Assembly: GCA_963556495.2 (NCBI GenBank) | Contig: OY747715.1 | Coordinates: 14,931,239-14,995,238, forward strand | Length of the DNA: 64,000 nt | Direction: 5' to 3' | DNA from: Valencia hispanica | Taxonomy: Eukaryota; Chordata; Actinopteri; Cyprinodontiformes; Valenciidae | The notes under the pieces: generated by a model | Database searches by the model: none | Seen by the model: the letters and a program-made list of their open reading frames with translations, nothing else | Told to the model about the DNA's origin: nothing | Position numbers and translations under genes: made by a program | Shown: piece after piece, positions 36,426 through 47,575 of the stretch | How positions within the stretch are numbered: the stretch's first letter is position 1 | How the letters are laid out: the number at the start of each line of letters is the position of its first letter

Positions 36426-39302
36426 ATCAATAAACACTGGAAGTTGTATTCAAGGATTAACAAGACTTGTAGAGGTCCACAATTTACTCCATATTTTGCC
36501 TGAGTACATTTGGTTTTTCCATGATGTCACACAAGGAAGCAGTGTGTTGCCTTAAATCACACCCACAAGTGTATCTCTGATTAACTCCTATGTCGCTAAA
36601 TGATTAATCAAAAGCTTAAAAAGTCATGGCATCATAATCTTTTCTTTTTTTTTTTCAAAATGATCGCATGAACAAAGTTTCAATATTCTGGCATTTGAAA
36701 AAAATAGAAATACTTTTAATGATCGTAACTGACTTAGGCATAAAAGGTTTGTTTTTAATGCCAAACAGTGAGAAAAGGTTGTTTCTTTTTATACAGTGTA
36801 TGGTTTCAACTATACTGTCTGTCTTTTGGTCACAAGCTCTTGTTGTTGTAAGCAAAAGACCAAACAGATGTCTGAAGAAAAGAAACATGTTCAAGTCAGC
36901 TTTTAGGAGAACCTCCTGGTCCTGAAAGAGGGATGTTTCTGTAAGTGCCTTTGTGTGTTTGACTTTTTGCTTAAAGGTGGGTGTGCGATTGTATTTGAGT
37001 GTGTGGTTGTCTGTACGTTAGAGCGCTTGGCATTTAGATTCAACCGTCAGCATCTCAACAAACAAAGCAAGCACGCCCAGACAACAGTTTTGTCTGATTT
37101 CTTCACAGCTCTGGCTTAAAAGAGTTTTTTCATATCTTCACTGGGGTCTTTGTAAAGACAGTGAAGCGTGTTTCTCAAGGCAGATTGAATTACACAACCA
37201 CCAAGAGATCTCAGCGCTGATCAGACACCTATATGGAAAATTATCTGTGCTGCATTGATACAGAATAACAAACTGTAACTTTGTCTCAGGAAGCTGTGCT
37301 CTCTGAATGGAAGTAACTTTAGGTTCAAAGTGAATAAAAGTTGCACAACATTCTAGAAGAAATGCATTACAAACCATCTAAATACTGTAAAGTGTTGAAA
37401 AAGCAGACTTAAAAGTCAGAAAACACCTTAAAAGTGACATAAATCGTGATATGTTGGTTTTTCTTGCATTTAACGTAAAAGTAACAATTAAATACAGCAA
37501 CATTTTCACAAATAGTGCGAGTTTTCGAAAAAAATTAAGAAGAGAATACATTATTTTTTTGAAAAAAAAGACTAAACAAAACTTGCACTTTTTTGATTCC
37601 TTATGCATTTTAGATACACAAAAGATAAGCCACAAGTGCAAGATTTCTGGTAATTACTGTAGAAATTAATATGAAAGATTGCAGAAGTTTTACAAATACA
37701 GGTTCTACATGAAGGATTAGTTCAGGGTAGATTGCATAATATAGAACAGGAATCCACAAAGAGATATGAAACCAATAAAACAGAACCAGTAAAATCAAAA
37801 ACCAATGGGCAGCCCATATGCTTCTGCTTTGGCCTTTGCAGACTGTCCAGAATTGTCAAGCACATTACGGTAGTTGAGTCTGTTGGTGATAAAACAGCAT
37901 TTATGTGCTTTTCTGTGTTTGGCTGAACTCTTGAGAAGATAAAAGCCAATTTGTGGTGATTTTCTTTTGATATATATATATATATATATATGAGAAATTC
38001 AAGTCAGGATCAAAAAGCAGTGCAAAGTTACCACTCGCTCCAGGATCCATGCTGAGTGCCAGGGATTTTTCAGTTTGGTGTATGGCAGCTTCTCTCTCTC
38101 TGTTTCTCTCTGCCTTTGCTCCAAAACATTTGTACTAAAATTCTTCTGTGAGAGTGCAACGCAAAACAAAATTCATTCAGCAAACCAAGCTGTCAAACTC
38201 CACTTTTTGAATAGTCACTTTTAAACCAACTTTGTTTCAGGAGAAAGAATCAATACATCAATACATGACTTTTAATGAACAGTGCATTTCACATTTGGGA
38301 AAGATCTGTATGAAACCCTTAAAATAATGTGTTGTCATAGAGACGTGGTGACCCCATGATGACAGTCTTTTGCTATCATTTACTCCCCTATTTCTCCTCT
38401 GCATGATGGAAAATATACCTTGGGTCCTTTCAAATAATTGGTGTGAGCTAAGGACACATTTTGGACAACTTTCAGCAGAAAGCTGTGTTCAGATATGTGA
38501 GTGCAAAAAAAATCCGCCTCAATAAACCAGCATGTTCTCTTTTCTTCCCATTTTGAAGAGTGACAAGAGAAAGAGAAATGGGTCTCCGTTTGATAGGGTT
38601 TATAGATCAGGGAAACAGAAAGTCAGAAATAGTTTGTTTACAATTGTTCTTGAAAAAATATTTCTAATAGCTGTGCATCTAATCGTGGCATTAGGGAATT
38701 TGTAAGGAAAAAAAAAGAATCCCTCTAAATAAATGTACTTCTAAAAGTTTATTTTTATTACATTTTCTAGGTCTAATATACTGCCGTAATAAAATATGCT
38801 TTTATTCTAAGGCTGAAGCCCTGATAAAATTACTGTTGCCCATAAAGTTGGACTAACCTTGTTTCAGACAAATGTATTGAAGTTTTATTTTCACAGAGAC
38901 ACATTTGGGAAATATTGGTAAGCTAAATTTTGAAGATATACTCTGTCAATAACAAATCACATTCTGAGAAACATATCATCAGACAAGATAAGAAATAAAG
39001 TTTGCAGATTTAGCCAAGATTATTTCTGAAATGAACATAAAGCAACTATTAATTTTGAAAAAGTTTTTGTATTTATATTTATTTAGAAAAGACAAATTAA
39101 AAATAATGTATACCCTTCTTAGTAATTAGTGACAAAACCTCAATGGCATTACAACAATCAAACCCTTAAGAAGCTTTTTGCATATCTCCACTGGCATTTT
39201 GATGATTTATCGGATGATGAGCTTCAAGTCTTCAAGACTGGAAGGCCTTCTTGCCATCACCCTAATCTTTAGCTTTCTCCATTGTCTCTCTCAAGTAAGG
39301 AC
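36426..39302. other. no recognised gene or repeat
   Basis: About 2.9 kb of AT-rich intergenic sequence with a short (TA)n at 37970-37991. Overlapping ORFs on both strands lack motifs. Confidence 0.45.
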
Positions 39303-39625
39303 TCTGACTGAACTCCTCTGAGGGGCTCAGACTAGAGCTGCTGCTCCTCTACATCGAGAGGAGTCAGTTGAGGTAGCTCGGACATCTGGTTAGGATGCTT
39401 CCTGGAGGCCACCCTGGTCAGGTGTTCCAGGCACGTTTCCACTGGGAAGACCCAGGACACGCTGGAGGGACTATGTTTCTCGGCTGGCCTGGGAACACCC
39501 TGGGATTCCCCCTGAGTAGATGCCCGAGTGGATTTGGAGAGGGAAGTCTGGGTCTCTCTGCTTAAGCTGCTGCCGCCGTGACCCGACCCCGGATAAGTGG
39601 AAGAAAATGGATGGATGGATGGACC
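39303..39625 (+). mobile_element. Rex3-type LINE 3' end
   Basis: The sequence includes GCTGCTCCTCTACATCGAGA, TCTGGTTAGGATGCTTCCTG, CCAGGACACGCTGGAGGGAC and CGACCCCGGATAAGTGGAAG, followed by GATG units. This is the well-known 3' end of fish Rex3 (RTE clade). Indels break the reading frame. Confidence 0.85.
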
Positions 39626-40747
39626 AGTGTGAATAAACATTTTGGTAACATTAAAAAGTTACTTTAACCTTAATTCTGCCAGATGTATGAATTATGTTGG
39701 GCGTATCTATCCATTTTATTCAACCTTTATGTGCAACAGTCTAATTGTGAAGGGCATCATACATAGTTATATTAATTTTATTTTATAAAATCACCCAAAC
39801 ATCAAACATTTTATGGATGTTCCTCAAGTTGCTCATTTTCTGTACTTCTTTTTTACTCATGCGCCTTATTAACAAAAGCATTTGAATTAGAATCACATTA
39901 GGATTCCCTGTTACTTTTTGTTTGGATTTTATACATAAAGACATTTTACTAAAGGGATAATTCACAATTTTTTTTTACAGTTAACAGCAAAGAATATGTT
40001 AAAAACAACCAGACAGTTTATGGGTGAAATTATATAAACCAGGCTATGGAAGATAAATAAGTCCCCCTTTTGCATATTTTATTAGCATGTTTTATTCATA
40101 GCTTTCACAGAAAACAATCCAATTTACACACAATAACAGAAAAACAAGATTATTACTTGAACCAAATTAACCAATTTGACAAAAATGAACTAATATACTG
40201 TACAAAGCTTGTATATACAAAATCAATCAGGTTATTAACCTTGGTTCAATAACATCATGAGGTGACTCTGATGTTTGAAAGAAACACTGATGTTTGCTCC
40301 CATATCTTTAACTTTGGTAAAAAAAGAAAGATGTGGATATCATTTTGACTTACATTTTTACCAAAACAGCTCTGGAAATTTAGCATAAAGGGCATCACAA
40401 TGATTTTAATGTGAAACACCAAATTATGGCTTCAAGCTGATCCACCAAAGGTAGAAGACTGGCTGAAGGTGGTTGAAGAGACCCATCAAATGGAAAGACT
40501 GACTTTCATGCTGAGGCTACAGGCTAAACTTTATTTCTCGAGGTGGGACAAATGGACAAAATATTTTCTAAATGTTTAGTATGCAAATTGTGCCCCTGTT
40601 AAATCTGTAAACAAAGAATATTGAATGTAGATTTGTGCTGAGTGCAAGTGTTTTGTTCACTGTTCTATTTTATTTGTGAAACCTTTAAAAATAAAGTAAT
40701 AAAAAAAGAAACACCAAATAAATGCTGTATGCTAAGCTGGAACAAGT
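39626..40747. other. no recognised gene or repeat
   Basis: AT-rich spacer between two Rex3 tails. Confidence 0.45.
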
Positions 40748-40845
40748 GGCTGGGGAGAGGGAAGTCTGGGTCTCTTTGCTTAGGCTGCTGCCCCCGCGAC
40801 CCGACCCCGGATAAGCGGAAGAAAATGGATGGATGGATGGATGCT
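40748..40845 (+). mobile_element. Rex3 3' tail, short copy
   Basis: GGGGAGAGGGAAGTCTGGGT through CGACCCCGGATAAGCGGAAG and four GATG units. Only the last ~95 bp are present, as expected for strong 5' truncation on insertion. Confidence 0.85.
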
Positions 40846-42309
40846 AAGCTTTCCACAAAGATCAAGGACATTTCCAGTAAATTACAAATAACTTACATTA
40901 ATAGGAGTTGGTGGACTATTTAGAGCTTGTTACTTTTGGAAAGCTTTGGCAAAAAATATTAGAAACATACACGTCCATAATGAACTTTTTAAAATCAGGC
41001 TCTTGATAAGAACATACTTGCTTATAGTAGTTAAAATTCCTATTTGACAACTCAATTTATTTCAAACTTTATTAAGGGACTCTAAATCTATAAGTACACA
41101 AATTAAAAATTAAACGCATAAAATTTGTCTTTAATGAAATTTTTTGTTGTAGAAAAATGTTCCAGATATTTTTCATCTAACATGAGACAAATTATGTAAT
41201 TTGAAATAATTGATTTTGTAAAATTGTGAACCTCAATGGTATAATGAACTTCAATTTTAAAAGCATCACAGAGTAGTTTTGTTATCAGTACAAGTTCTCA
41301 AAGTTAACAATTCTTTCCCACCAAAGTATTATTATTGAGTAGCTCATTTTTCTTCTTTACTTTCTCTGTTGTGTTAAGAATCATAAAAACAAACTTGAAT
41401 GTTTGGCATAAGGATTTTCGTATCTGATCTTGCGGCTTAAAGAGGCATTTGGTGTGATCAGCTCACAACCAGGTGCAGGCAAAACCTGCAAAACACACAA
41501 ACCACAGCCCTACCTGCCGGGTAGTAACGTGGTACTCGTGAAATCAAATTTCCTCGGCTGCTCACTGCCTGTGTCTCGGGGCTGAAAGCCAGGCTTTTTC
41601 ATAGAGGGGAAGGCACAGGCGCACAGAGATACCACACCATCTTTTTTCTTCCTTTGATGTTGGCAAGGCACCTCAGGGAGAGAATATGGAGAGTGTGTTG
41701 ATTGCAGAATCTAGTATTCAGAACACATTGATTCTGGATGCAGTGTACCGCAGGAGGCTCGCCGTGGCAGTTAGATAGTTTGTGGTAAAAATGCTGGCAG
41801 GGCAAAGCTCTGCTCCTGCTGCCAAGTCTGTGGTTTCATATTGTGGTTATCAGGGACAGATGTGAATCAAACTACAAGCTATAAGCCTTTCTTGATCAAT
41901 GAAGCCAAAAGCGCAGACTTGGCTTGGACTGATTTGAAAGTATTGTGCATCAGATGCTGCACACTTTTATCCAAAGGGTCTTAAACAACCATGGCTCAAC
42001 CTCATCTTTTGGTGTCGTACTTTTTCACTACTACGTCCATTCTTCATAAAGGCTAAAGCAAAAACTTTAGCAATTGTTTATCTCCACATTTTATCAGTAT
42101 GTATCCACATAAGTGCTTGCTTTTACGTTTAAACAGATAAGTTTGTAAAACTTTTAAACAACATTTGGTTGCAGTTTAAAGGGAACTTTTTAATTCGAAG
42201 CAGTCACAAAACATAAATTAATTGCTCTTCTTGTTCACATGCAAAAGTGTTTGTATTATTTCAGTATATAGTCATGAATGGGTATATTGTTAACTTTGTG
42301 AATGCTCTC
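40846..42309. other. no recognised gene or repeat
   Basis: Intergenic sequence. The part at 41450-41880 is of higher complexity, but nothing coding is recognised. Confidence 0.45.
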
Positions 42310-43690
42310 TTTTTCCTTCCATAGAAAGTATTCTTGACTCAGTGATTGTGAGTTTAGCCGTGTCTGTTTTCTGGAGAAAACTGGGGACTGAGCTGTTGAT
42401 TCCTTTAGCTCTGTGTCTTTTTTTCTTTCCAATCAAAGTACTCCTGGCCCAGAATTTCCTTGTTTAGCTGTGTAGGTGTCCTGGAGAAAGTACCTCATAG
42501 AGACAGTCCTGTCATTATATATGTTCTTGTTTTATTTCCATAGAAAGTATTCCTGACACACAGTATGCTTACATTCAAATCTAAATTGAGCTTTTGGTAA
42601 AAATCGGACCAATAGCTTAACCAGAACGGTTTGGAGCCTTTATCCCAGTTTACATGTCTCTCAGAAAATCGATTTTATTAAATGAAGTGCGTTTGCCACC
42701 AGGACGCTAGGTGGTGACATGTGTCCATTCATGTTGGGTTTTTCCGGCTGGGCAAAAGTTACACAGATAATAAACAAATACTGAGAGCAATGAAGCAGAC
42801 AGAGTAAAAGCAGGATATGAACAATGAGCGAAGAAATGGACAACAAAGGTGCAGCACACTACAGTGCTGCAGTGTTGTTGTGTTACGGTGTTGCTATTTC
42901 CGCTTCCACAGTCTCCTCACTTCCCGTGAAAAGCTTGGCTGAGGTGGGGTTGGAGTTGCTTGCAGAGAAAACTGATTTTCCAATCACATTATCTGGGTGC
43001 TTTAGCTTGATTACTCTAACTTTAGTTTGGTTCAATTTCAGTCGGATTAAGGTGTATACATGCATTTCAACAGTCCGATTTCAGTAGGACAAAGGCAGTA
43101 ATTCGTCTTTCTCTTGCTTGAGTTAAGTTGTGTCTTTTTCCTAGATAAAGAGATATTACTGACTTTAAATATGTATTCCCCTTGGTTTTTTTTCCAGATA
43201 AAGAACCACATTACTTTTGGTATGGATGGAATAATTTACAAAGCTTTTAATGCTGGTAACTACAGTACTCTCTTTGTTTTTATTTTCCCACACAAAGTAT
43301 GCATAGCTGACCAATTGTGTATTTAGCTGCATTTCTTTCATGGACAGAGTAATTGTTGCCATGATGCCAGAAACTCTCTTTATTTCTCTTTTCTATAGAA
43401 AGTACTCTTTGCCCAGTGCTTTTATGCTAAGCTGTGTCTATTTGTTGGAGAAAGCCATTGGTGGAAGATTGGTCTCATAAACTTAGTGGATTCTCTTCGG
43501 TTATTGTTCCGTTGAGGGTACCCCCAGTGAATCTGTGTTTAGCTGTGTCTCTCATTGACAGAGTGCTTTATGGAGCGATTGCTGCTATGAACTATGAATA
43601 CTCTTTTTGTTTTTCCTTCCTCATGGTCTAGTGACACTCATTCTGTGTTTGACTTTATTCATGGACAGAGTCGGCAGCAGAGCTATATCG
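42310..43690 (+). repeat. old tandem array, ~105-116-bp period
   Basis: A diverged module recurs: a pyrimidine tract, then ATAGAAAGTA or a variant, then a GTGTTTAGCTGTGTCT-like core, then ATGGACAGAG or CTGGAGAAAG. Anchors lie at about 42325, 42435, 42544, 43294, 43399, 43515 and 43629, giving spacings of 110, 109, 105, 116 and 114. The middle is interrupted by a MITE-like insert. There are no ORFs. Each unit happens to contain a polypyrimidine-AG arrangement resembling a 3' splice site. Confidence 0.65.
42575..43095. mobile_element. MITE-like insertion inside the tandem array
   Basis: Approximate bounds. The left region (AAAAATCGGACC, TTTACATGTCTCTCAGAAAA) and right region (AACAGTCCGATTTCAGTAGG, ACATGCATTTCAAC) contain partly complementary motifs. 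The interior (TAGGTGGTGACATGTGTCCA, AGAAATGGACAACAAAGGTG) matches a fish MITE family that I recall. Terminal repeats are degenerate. Confidence 0.4.
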
Positions 43691-44465
43691 ACTATCAAGT
43701 GTGTACTGTTCTTATGTACCTATGGAATGTGTCCTGGCCTAATGCTGATGTGTTTTCGTCTATTTTCTAGAAAAAAACAGTGACAGGGGCAGGGGCAGAT
43801 GTAGGATAATGCCTCTTTGGTGGTCTCCGGTACTGCAACGTATTTCCGAGAGGCCTTTTCCCCCCTTCAAAAGTAAAATTCAGATTCGGGGCTTCTCAGA
43901 AAACATCCCGGGCTTAAGCCCAAGTAGCCACCCCTTAACTACACTTCTGGACAGGGATATTGTTCCCATTAACTGTGTTGGGGGTAAAACCCCCCCCAAA
44001 AAATAATTTAAAAAAAAATCTCCCTGGGAGTGCAGGGAGTGCCCAAATAAACATGAATGAACTGGACTGCATGTATATGGATTTGAATGTTACTTTATGA
44101 ATGTATTGTACTGAAGTAGACTGCATTGATCTGATCTGAAATAGTTCCAAAATTGTATTCTGTATAGCTGCACATTGATTGATGTTAATTCAATAAAGAA
44201 AATGTGTGAGTTAGTCCTTCATAAATCAACTAAATTGACTGGACCCTGAGGTATCAGAACACTCCCAAAATGTGGATGCTCTTATTACCATGGTAATAAG
44301 TCAGCAATAACTTGAAAAAAACTGAAAAACTGAAAATATTTTCAGAAATAGTTTGAATAACTGTGTTATCTGACTATTTTACTGATTGCCATATGAACAA
44401 ACATGGATACTTTCTACATAAAAATTCTAGGCAAATGCAGCTAATTTCTCTGAGCATCTTTAAGA
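43691..44465. other. unassigned; possible hAT-end scrap
   Basis: CCCGGGCTTAAGCCCAAGTA at about 43908 recalls a common fish hAT/MITE end, but no matching partner is visible. No gene. Confidence 0.35.
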
Positions 44466-45071
44466 TATGGCAAGCCGTTAGGGTCAAAGATCACCACTGT
44501 GTTGGCGCGTTAGCAATAAAACGCCGTATAAAACACAGTTTTTCCATACAAACGTAGCTTTTTACATCGCTTTTACTGTCAAAACGCCATAATAAACGGT
44601 GTTTTATAATGCTTCGGTAAATGCCGCAAAATACGACGTTTTTTGAGGTCCTGGCGCTTTATGCGGTGTTAATTGTATTCGTGTCAAAACCCGTTTTGTG
44701 CCAGAACAACGAGCTTAAAAAGCGGCATTAAGCTTGTTCTGCTATTGAAGCTTGTGTGCTTACATCTGCAACAATATTCAAATACACTGCTAGGATACAG
44801 AACCAAACAAAGAGACAAATGTTTCACTTCTATTGTTTTTTAAATTAAATAAATGGCTTAAATATTTTTTTCTATTTACACACTTCTTTGTTCAACACAT
44901 CTTTCCATATGCGTTTACCGAAGCATTAATAAACGGCATTTATTACGGCGTTTTGACGATAAAAGTGGCGTAAAAAGCGGCGTTTTGTGTAGAAAAACTG
45001 CGTTTAATACGCCGTTTTTATTGCAAACGCTCAAATAGAGTGGCAATCTTTGACCCTAACGGCTTGCCATA
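44466..45071. mobile_element. MITE with ~165-bp imperfect terminal inverted repeats
   Basis: The ends are exact inverted copies for about 26 bases, starting TATGGCAAGCCGTTAGGGTC on both sides. Imperfect complementarity continues for about 165 bp, including repeated AAAACGCCG-type motifs and TAATGCTTCGGTAAA in both arms. The central ~270 bp is AT-rich and non-coding. The right terminal ~15 bp (TAACGGCTTGCCATA) is repeated once more at 45073-45087. Confidence 0.8.
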
Positions 45072-45560
45072 TTAACGGCTTGCCATATAAAGAAGCAGTA
45101 TATATACTTCCTACAGGGTGACACCACTCATGCAGATCAACAATGTTCCATTTAAAAGGCAGTCTGGAAAGCAACAGAGAGACAATTGGGCAATGCTGTA
45201 GTATTTCCTCAGTTTCCACAGTACAAGGCAGCAGGTGGCTGCATGAGCGACATGGTGATTATCAGCTCATCTCTGCCATGCAGATACCGAGAAACTGACT
45301 GTTAACCAGCTTACGCTACATTTCCTTGGACGCCATGAATGAGAGATAAAGATCGCCAACATCTGCTGTATGTACAGGGTGCCACGCACAAACACAAGCA
45401 GTAGCTCTCTGCATAGGCCCCGTTTCACTTGCATATGTGATTGTGCGCGCACAAACACGCCCCTAGAGTGAGTCACTGCCGCTCTGACCACAGCTAAGTC
45501 TTGACATTTTCTCATGCCTCCAGTTCATTTACCAAAGTTCAGACAGGAAGGACGATTCTC
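45072..45560. other. duplicated MITE end and unassigned sequence
   Basis: The first 16 bases repeat the MITE terminus. The remainder shows no gene or repeat family I can name. Confidence 0.45.
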
Positions 45561-47092
45561 TCACTTTTCCTACCGTCTCACCCAACAATGAACAGTGATT
45601 AAAACAAAAGAAGGAAAACAATTGCTTGAATTGCACAACAACAAACTATTTGTTTCCACTTTGTTTTCCACTATGAAGAGAGATTTTTAAACACTAACTA
45701 AGATGTTATGTGAATCAGCCACGACATGGAAAAATGACTATCTACATTGCCTATAAAAAGTATTCACCCCCTTGGATGTTTAACCCTTTTTATTGCTTTC
45801 ACAAATCAATTTTGATCAACAAAATGTGGCTTTTTTGATTGGAAAGTGTACAAAAAACATTTAATGTCAAATGAGAACTGATTTCTATAAAATAATGACA
45901 GATAAAACTATTCAACATAAAATATGTGATTGCATATATATCAACCCTTCAAGTCAGTATTTAGTAGATGCACGTTTGGCTGCAATCACAGCACAGAGTC
46001 CGTGTGGATAGGTCTCAGATAGGCTGAACATCTGGGCGCTGCAATTTTACTTCTTTCTGGTCCTCCAAACATAGCGTCTTGTCTGGTGGCCAAATAGCTC
46101 CATTTTGGTCTCCTCACACCAAATAACTTTTTTTCCACTTCACCATGGAGTCTCCCACGTGTCTTTTTGCAAACTCTAGTCGAGCCTTGATATGAGTTTT
46201 CTTCAGCAGTGGCTATCTCATTGCCCCTCTCCCATAAAGCTTTGGCTGGTGGTGAACAACCCGGGCAACAGATGTTGTATGCAGAGTCCCTCTCATTTCA
46301 GCTTCTGAAGCTTGTAACTCCTTCAGCGTAGTCAGAGGTGCCCTGGTGGCCTCTCTCAGTCTCCTACTTATCTTTCACTTTGTGAGGTCGCCCAAATCTG
46401 GACAGATTTATCCATATTTCTTCCATTTCACGATGATGGCTTTAAATGAACTCCACGAGATTTTCAGTCCCATAGAGATTTTTTTGTGTCCATCCCATGA
46501 CTTATACTTTTCAGGAACCTTTTCTCTCATTGGCTTGGAGTGTTCTTTAGTCTTCACGCTGCAATGGTAGCCAGGAATACTGATTAACTGAATCTGTAAA
46601 TGAACCTTCCAGACACAGGTGTTTTTATACTACAAACTTGACACACACCTAGTGCACTCAGATGATCTCCAGTCCACTCATTGGGAGACTGCTAGCACCA
46701 ATTGACTGAACCTCTGTTGTATTCGGTCAGTCACTTTAAAGGGGTTGTATATTAATGCAGTCTCTTATTACATGATACATATTTTTATTTAATTGTCCTT
46801 ATTTTGTAGAAATCAGTTTTCACTTTGACACTAAAGTTTTTTTTTCATTTTTTGTAAAAAAAAAAAAAAGCCAATAAAAAGGGTAAAACATCCAAGGGGG
46901 TGAATACTTTTAATATGCACTGTAGGTAGTCATTTTCCCCTGTCATGGCTGATTTAAATAACATCTCAGTTACTGTTTAAAATCTCTTTTCATAGTGGAA
47001 GCAAACAGTTTGTTGTTCTGTAATTCAAGCAATTGTTTTCCTTCTTTTGTTTTGATCACTGTTCATAGGTGAGTTACACAGTACGAAAAGTA
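45561..47092. mobile_element. palindromic element interrupted at its centre
   Basis: The left arm (45561-45742) and right arm (46925-47092) are inverted copies of each other at high but imperfect identity. They share ATGAACAGTGAT, AAAACAAAAGAAGGAAAACA, TTGCTTGAATT and TCAGCCA(C/T)GACA, and the left arm has an extra 12-bp tandem unit. Removing the internal Tc1-like element would bring the arms together at GACTA(T/C)CTAGGTAGTC, a dyad with no loop. Confidence 0.75.
45745..46922 (-). mobile_element. Tc1/mariner-like element, degenerate
   Basis: The element has inverted ends (CATTGCCTATAAAAAGTATT at the left, complement of CAGTGCATATTAAAAGTATT at the right) flanked by TA on each side. The TIRs continue through CACCCCCTTGGATGTTT. 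The interior contains reversed transposase motifs (ATTTTGGTCTCCTCACACCA, TTGCAAACTCTAGTCGAGCC). Frames are broken, so the element is not autonomous. Confidence 0.85.
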
Positions 47093-47316
47093 ACACTGCT
47101 TGCATTGATCCAACAGTCCTCAGCTGGCAAAATATGCATCCGCTATGGACTCTAAACACATGCTACAAATGACAGAGCACTCCCCTTCTGCTTAAGCAAT
47201 GAGTCAAAGAACATGACAAAGAATCTAACTTTTTAGTCTGCCTTAAAGCTTCAGAAGCTTCAAAGTTTCCATTCTGATAGAGTCAGACACAGCAGCTTAC
47301 AGTCAGGAAGCCCCCA
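47093..47316. other. no recognised feature
   Basis: Spacer between two elements. Confidence 0.5.
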
Positions 47317-47575
47317 AATGAGCTGTTGCTAAAGTCCTTAAGCCTGTTTCAAAAAACAATGGCGCCACTTTGCAGCAAAGGGAGCCTTTGGTCATTCTTA
47401 AGTGGTCAAGTTCGGCGTTGCGATAATATTACTATTAAACTTGGCAACAGAAATGGCGCAGTATTCTCACCTCGCCATGCCGCCATGCCACATCAAAGGA
47501 CACACCACGGCGTCAGCATTACCCTAAAATGGTGCCATGGTGTGTCTTTTGAAGCAGGCTTTAGCAACAGCTCCA
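47317..47575. mobile_element. small MITE with inverted ends and an inner hairpin
   Basis: The ends share AGCTGTTGCTAAAG and CCTG(T/C)TTCAAAA in inverted orientation; the left end carries an 8-bp insertion between these blocks. A second inverted pair, AAAGGACACACCACGGCG and the complement of AAAAGACACACCATGGCACC, lies in the right half. The 84-codon ORF across it shows no domain. Confidence 0.6.

Noticed and set aside
42310..43690. Regular spaced repeats considered as a CRISPR array
   Set aside because: The units are diverged throughout with no unique spacers, and the window is vertebrate DNA.
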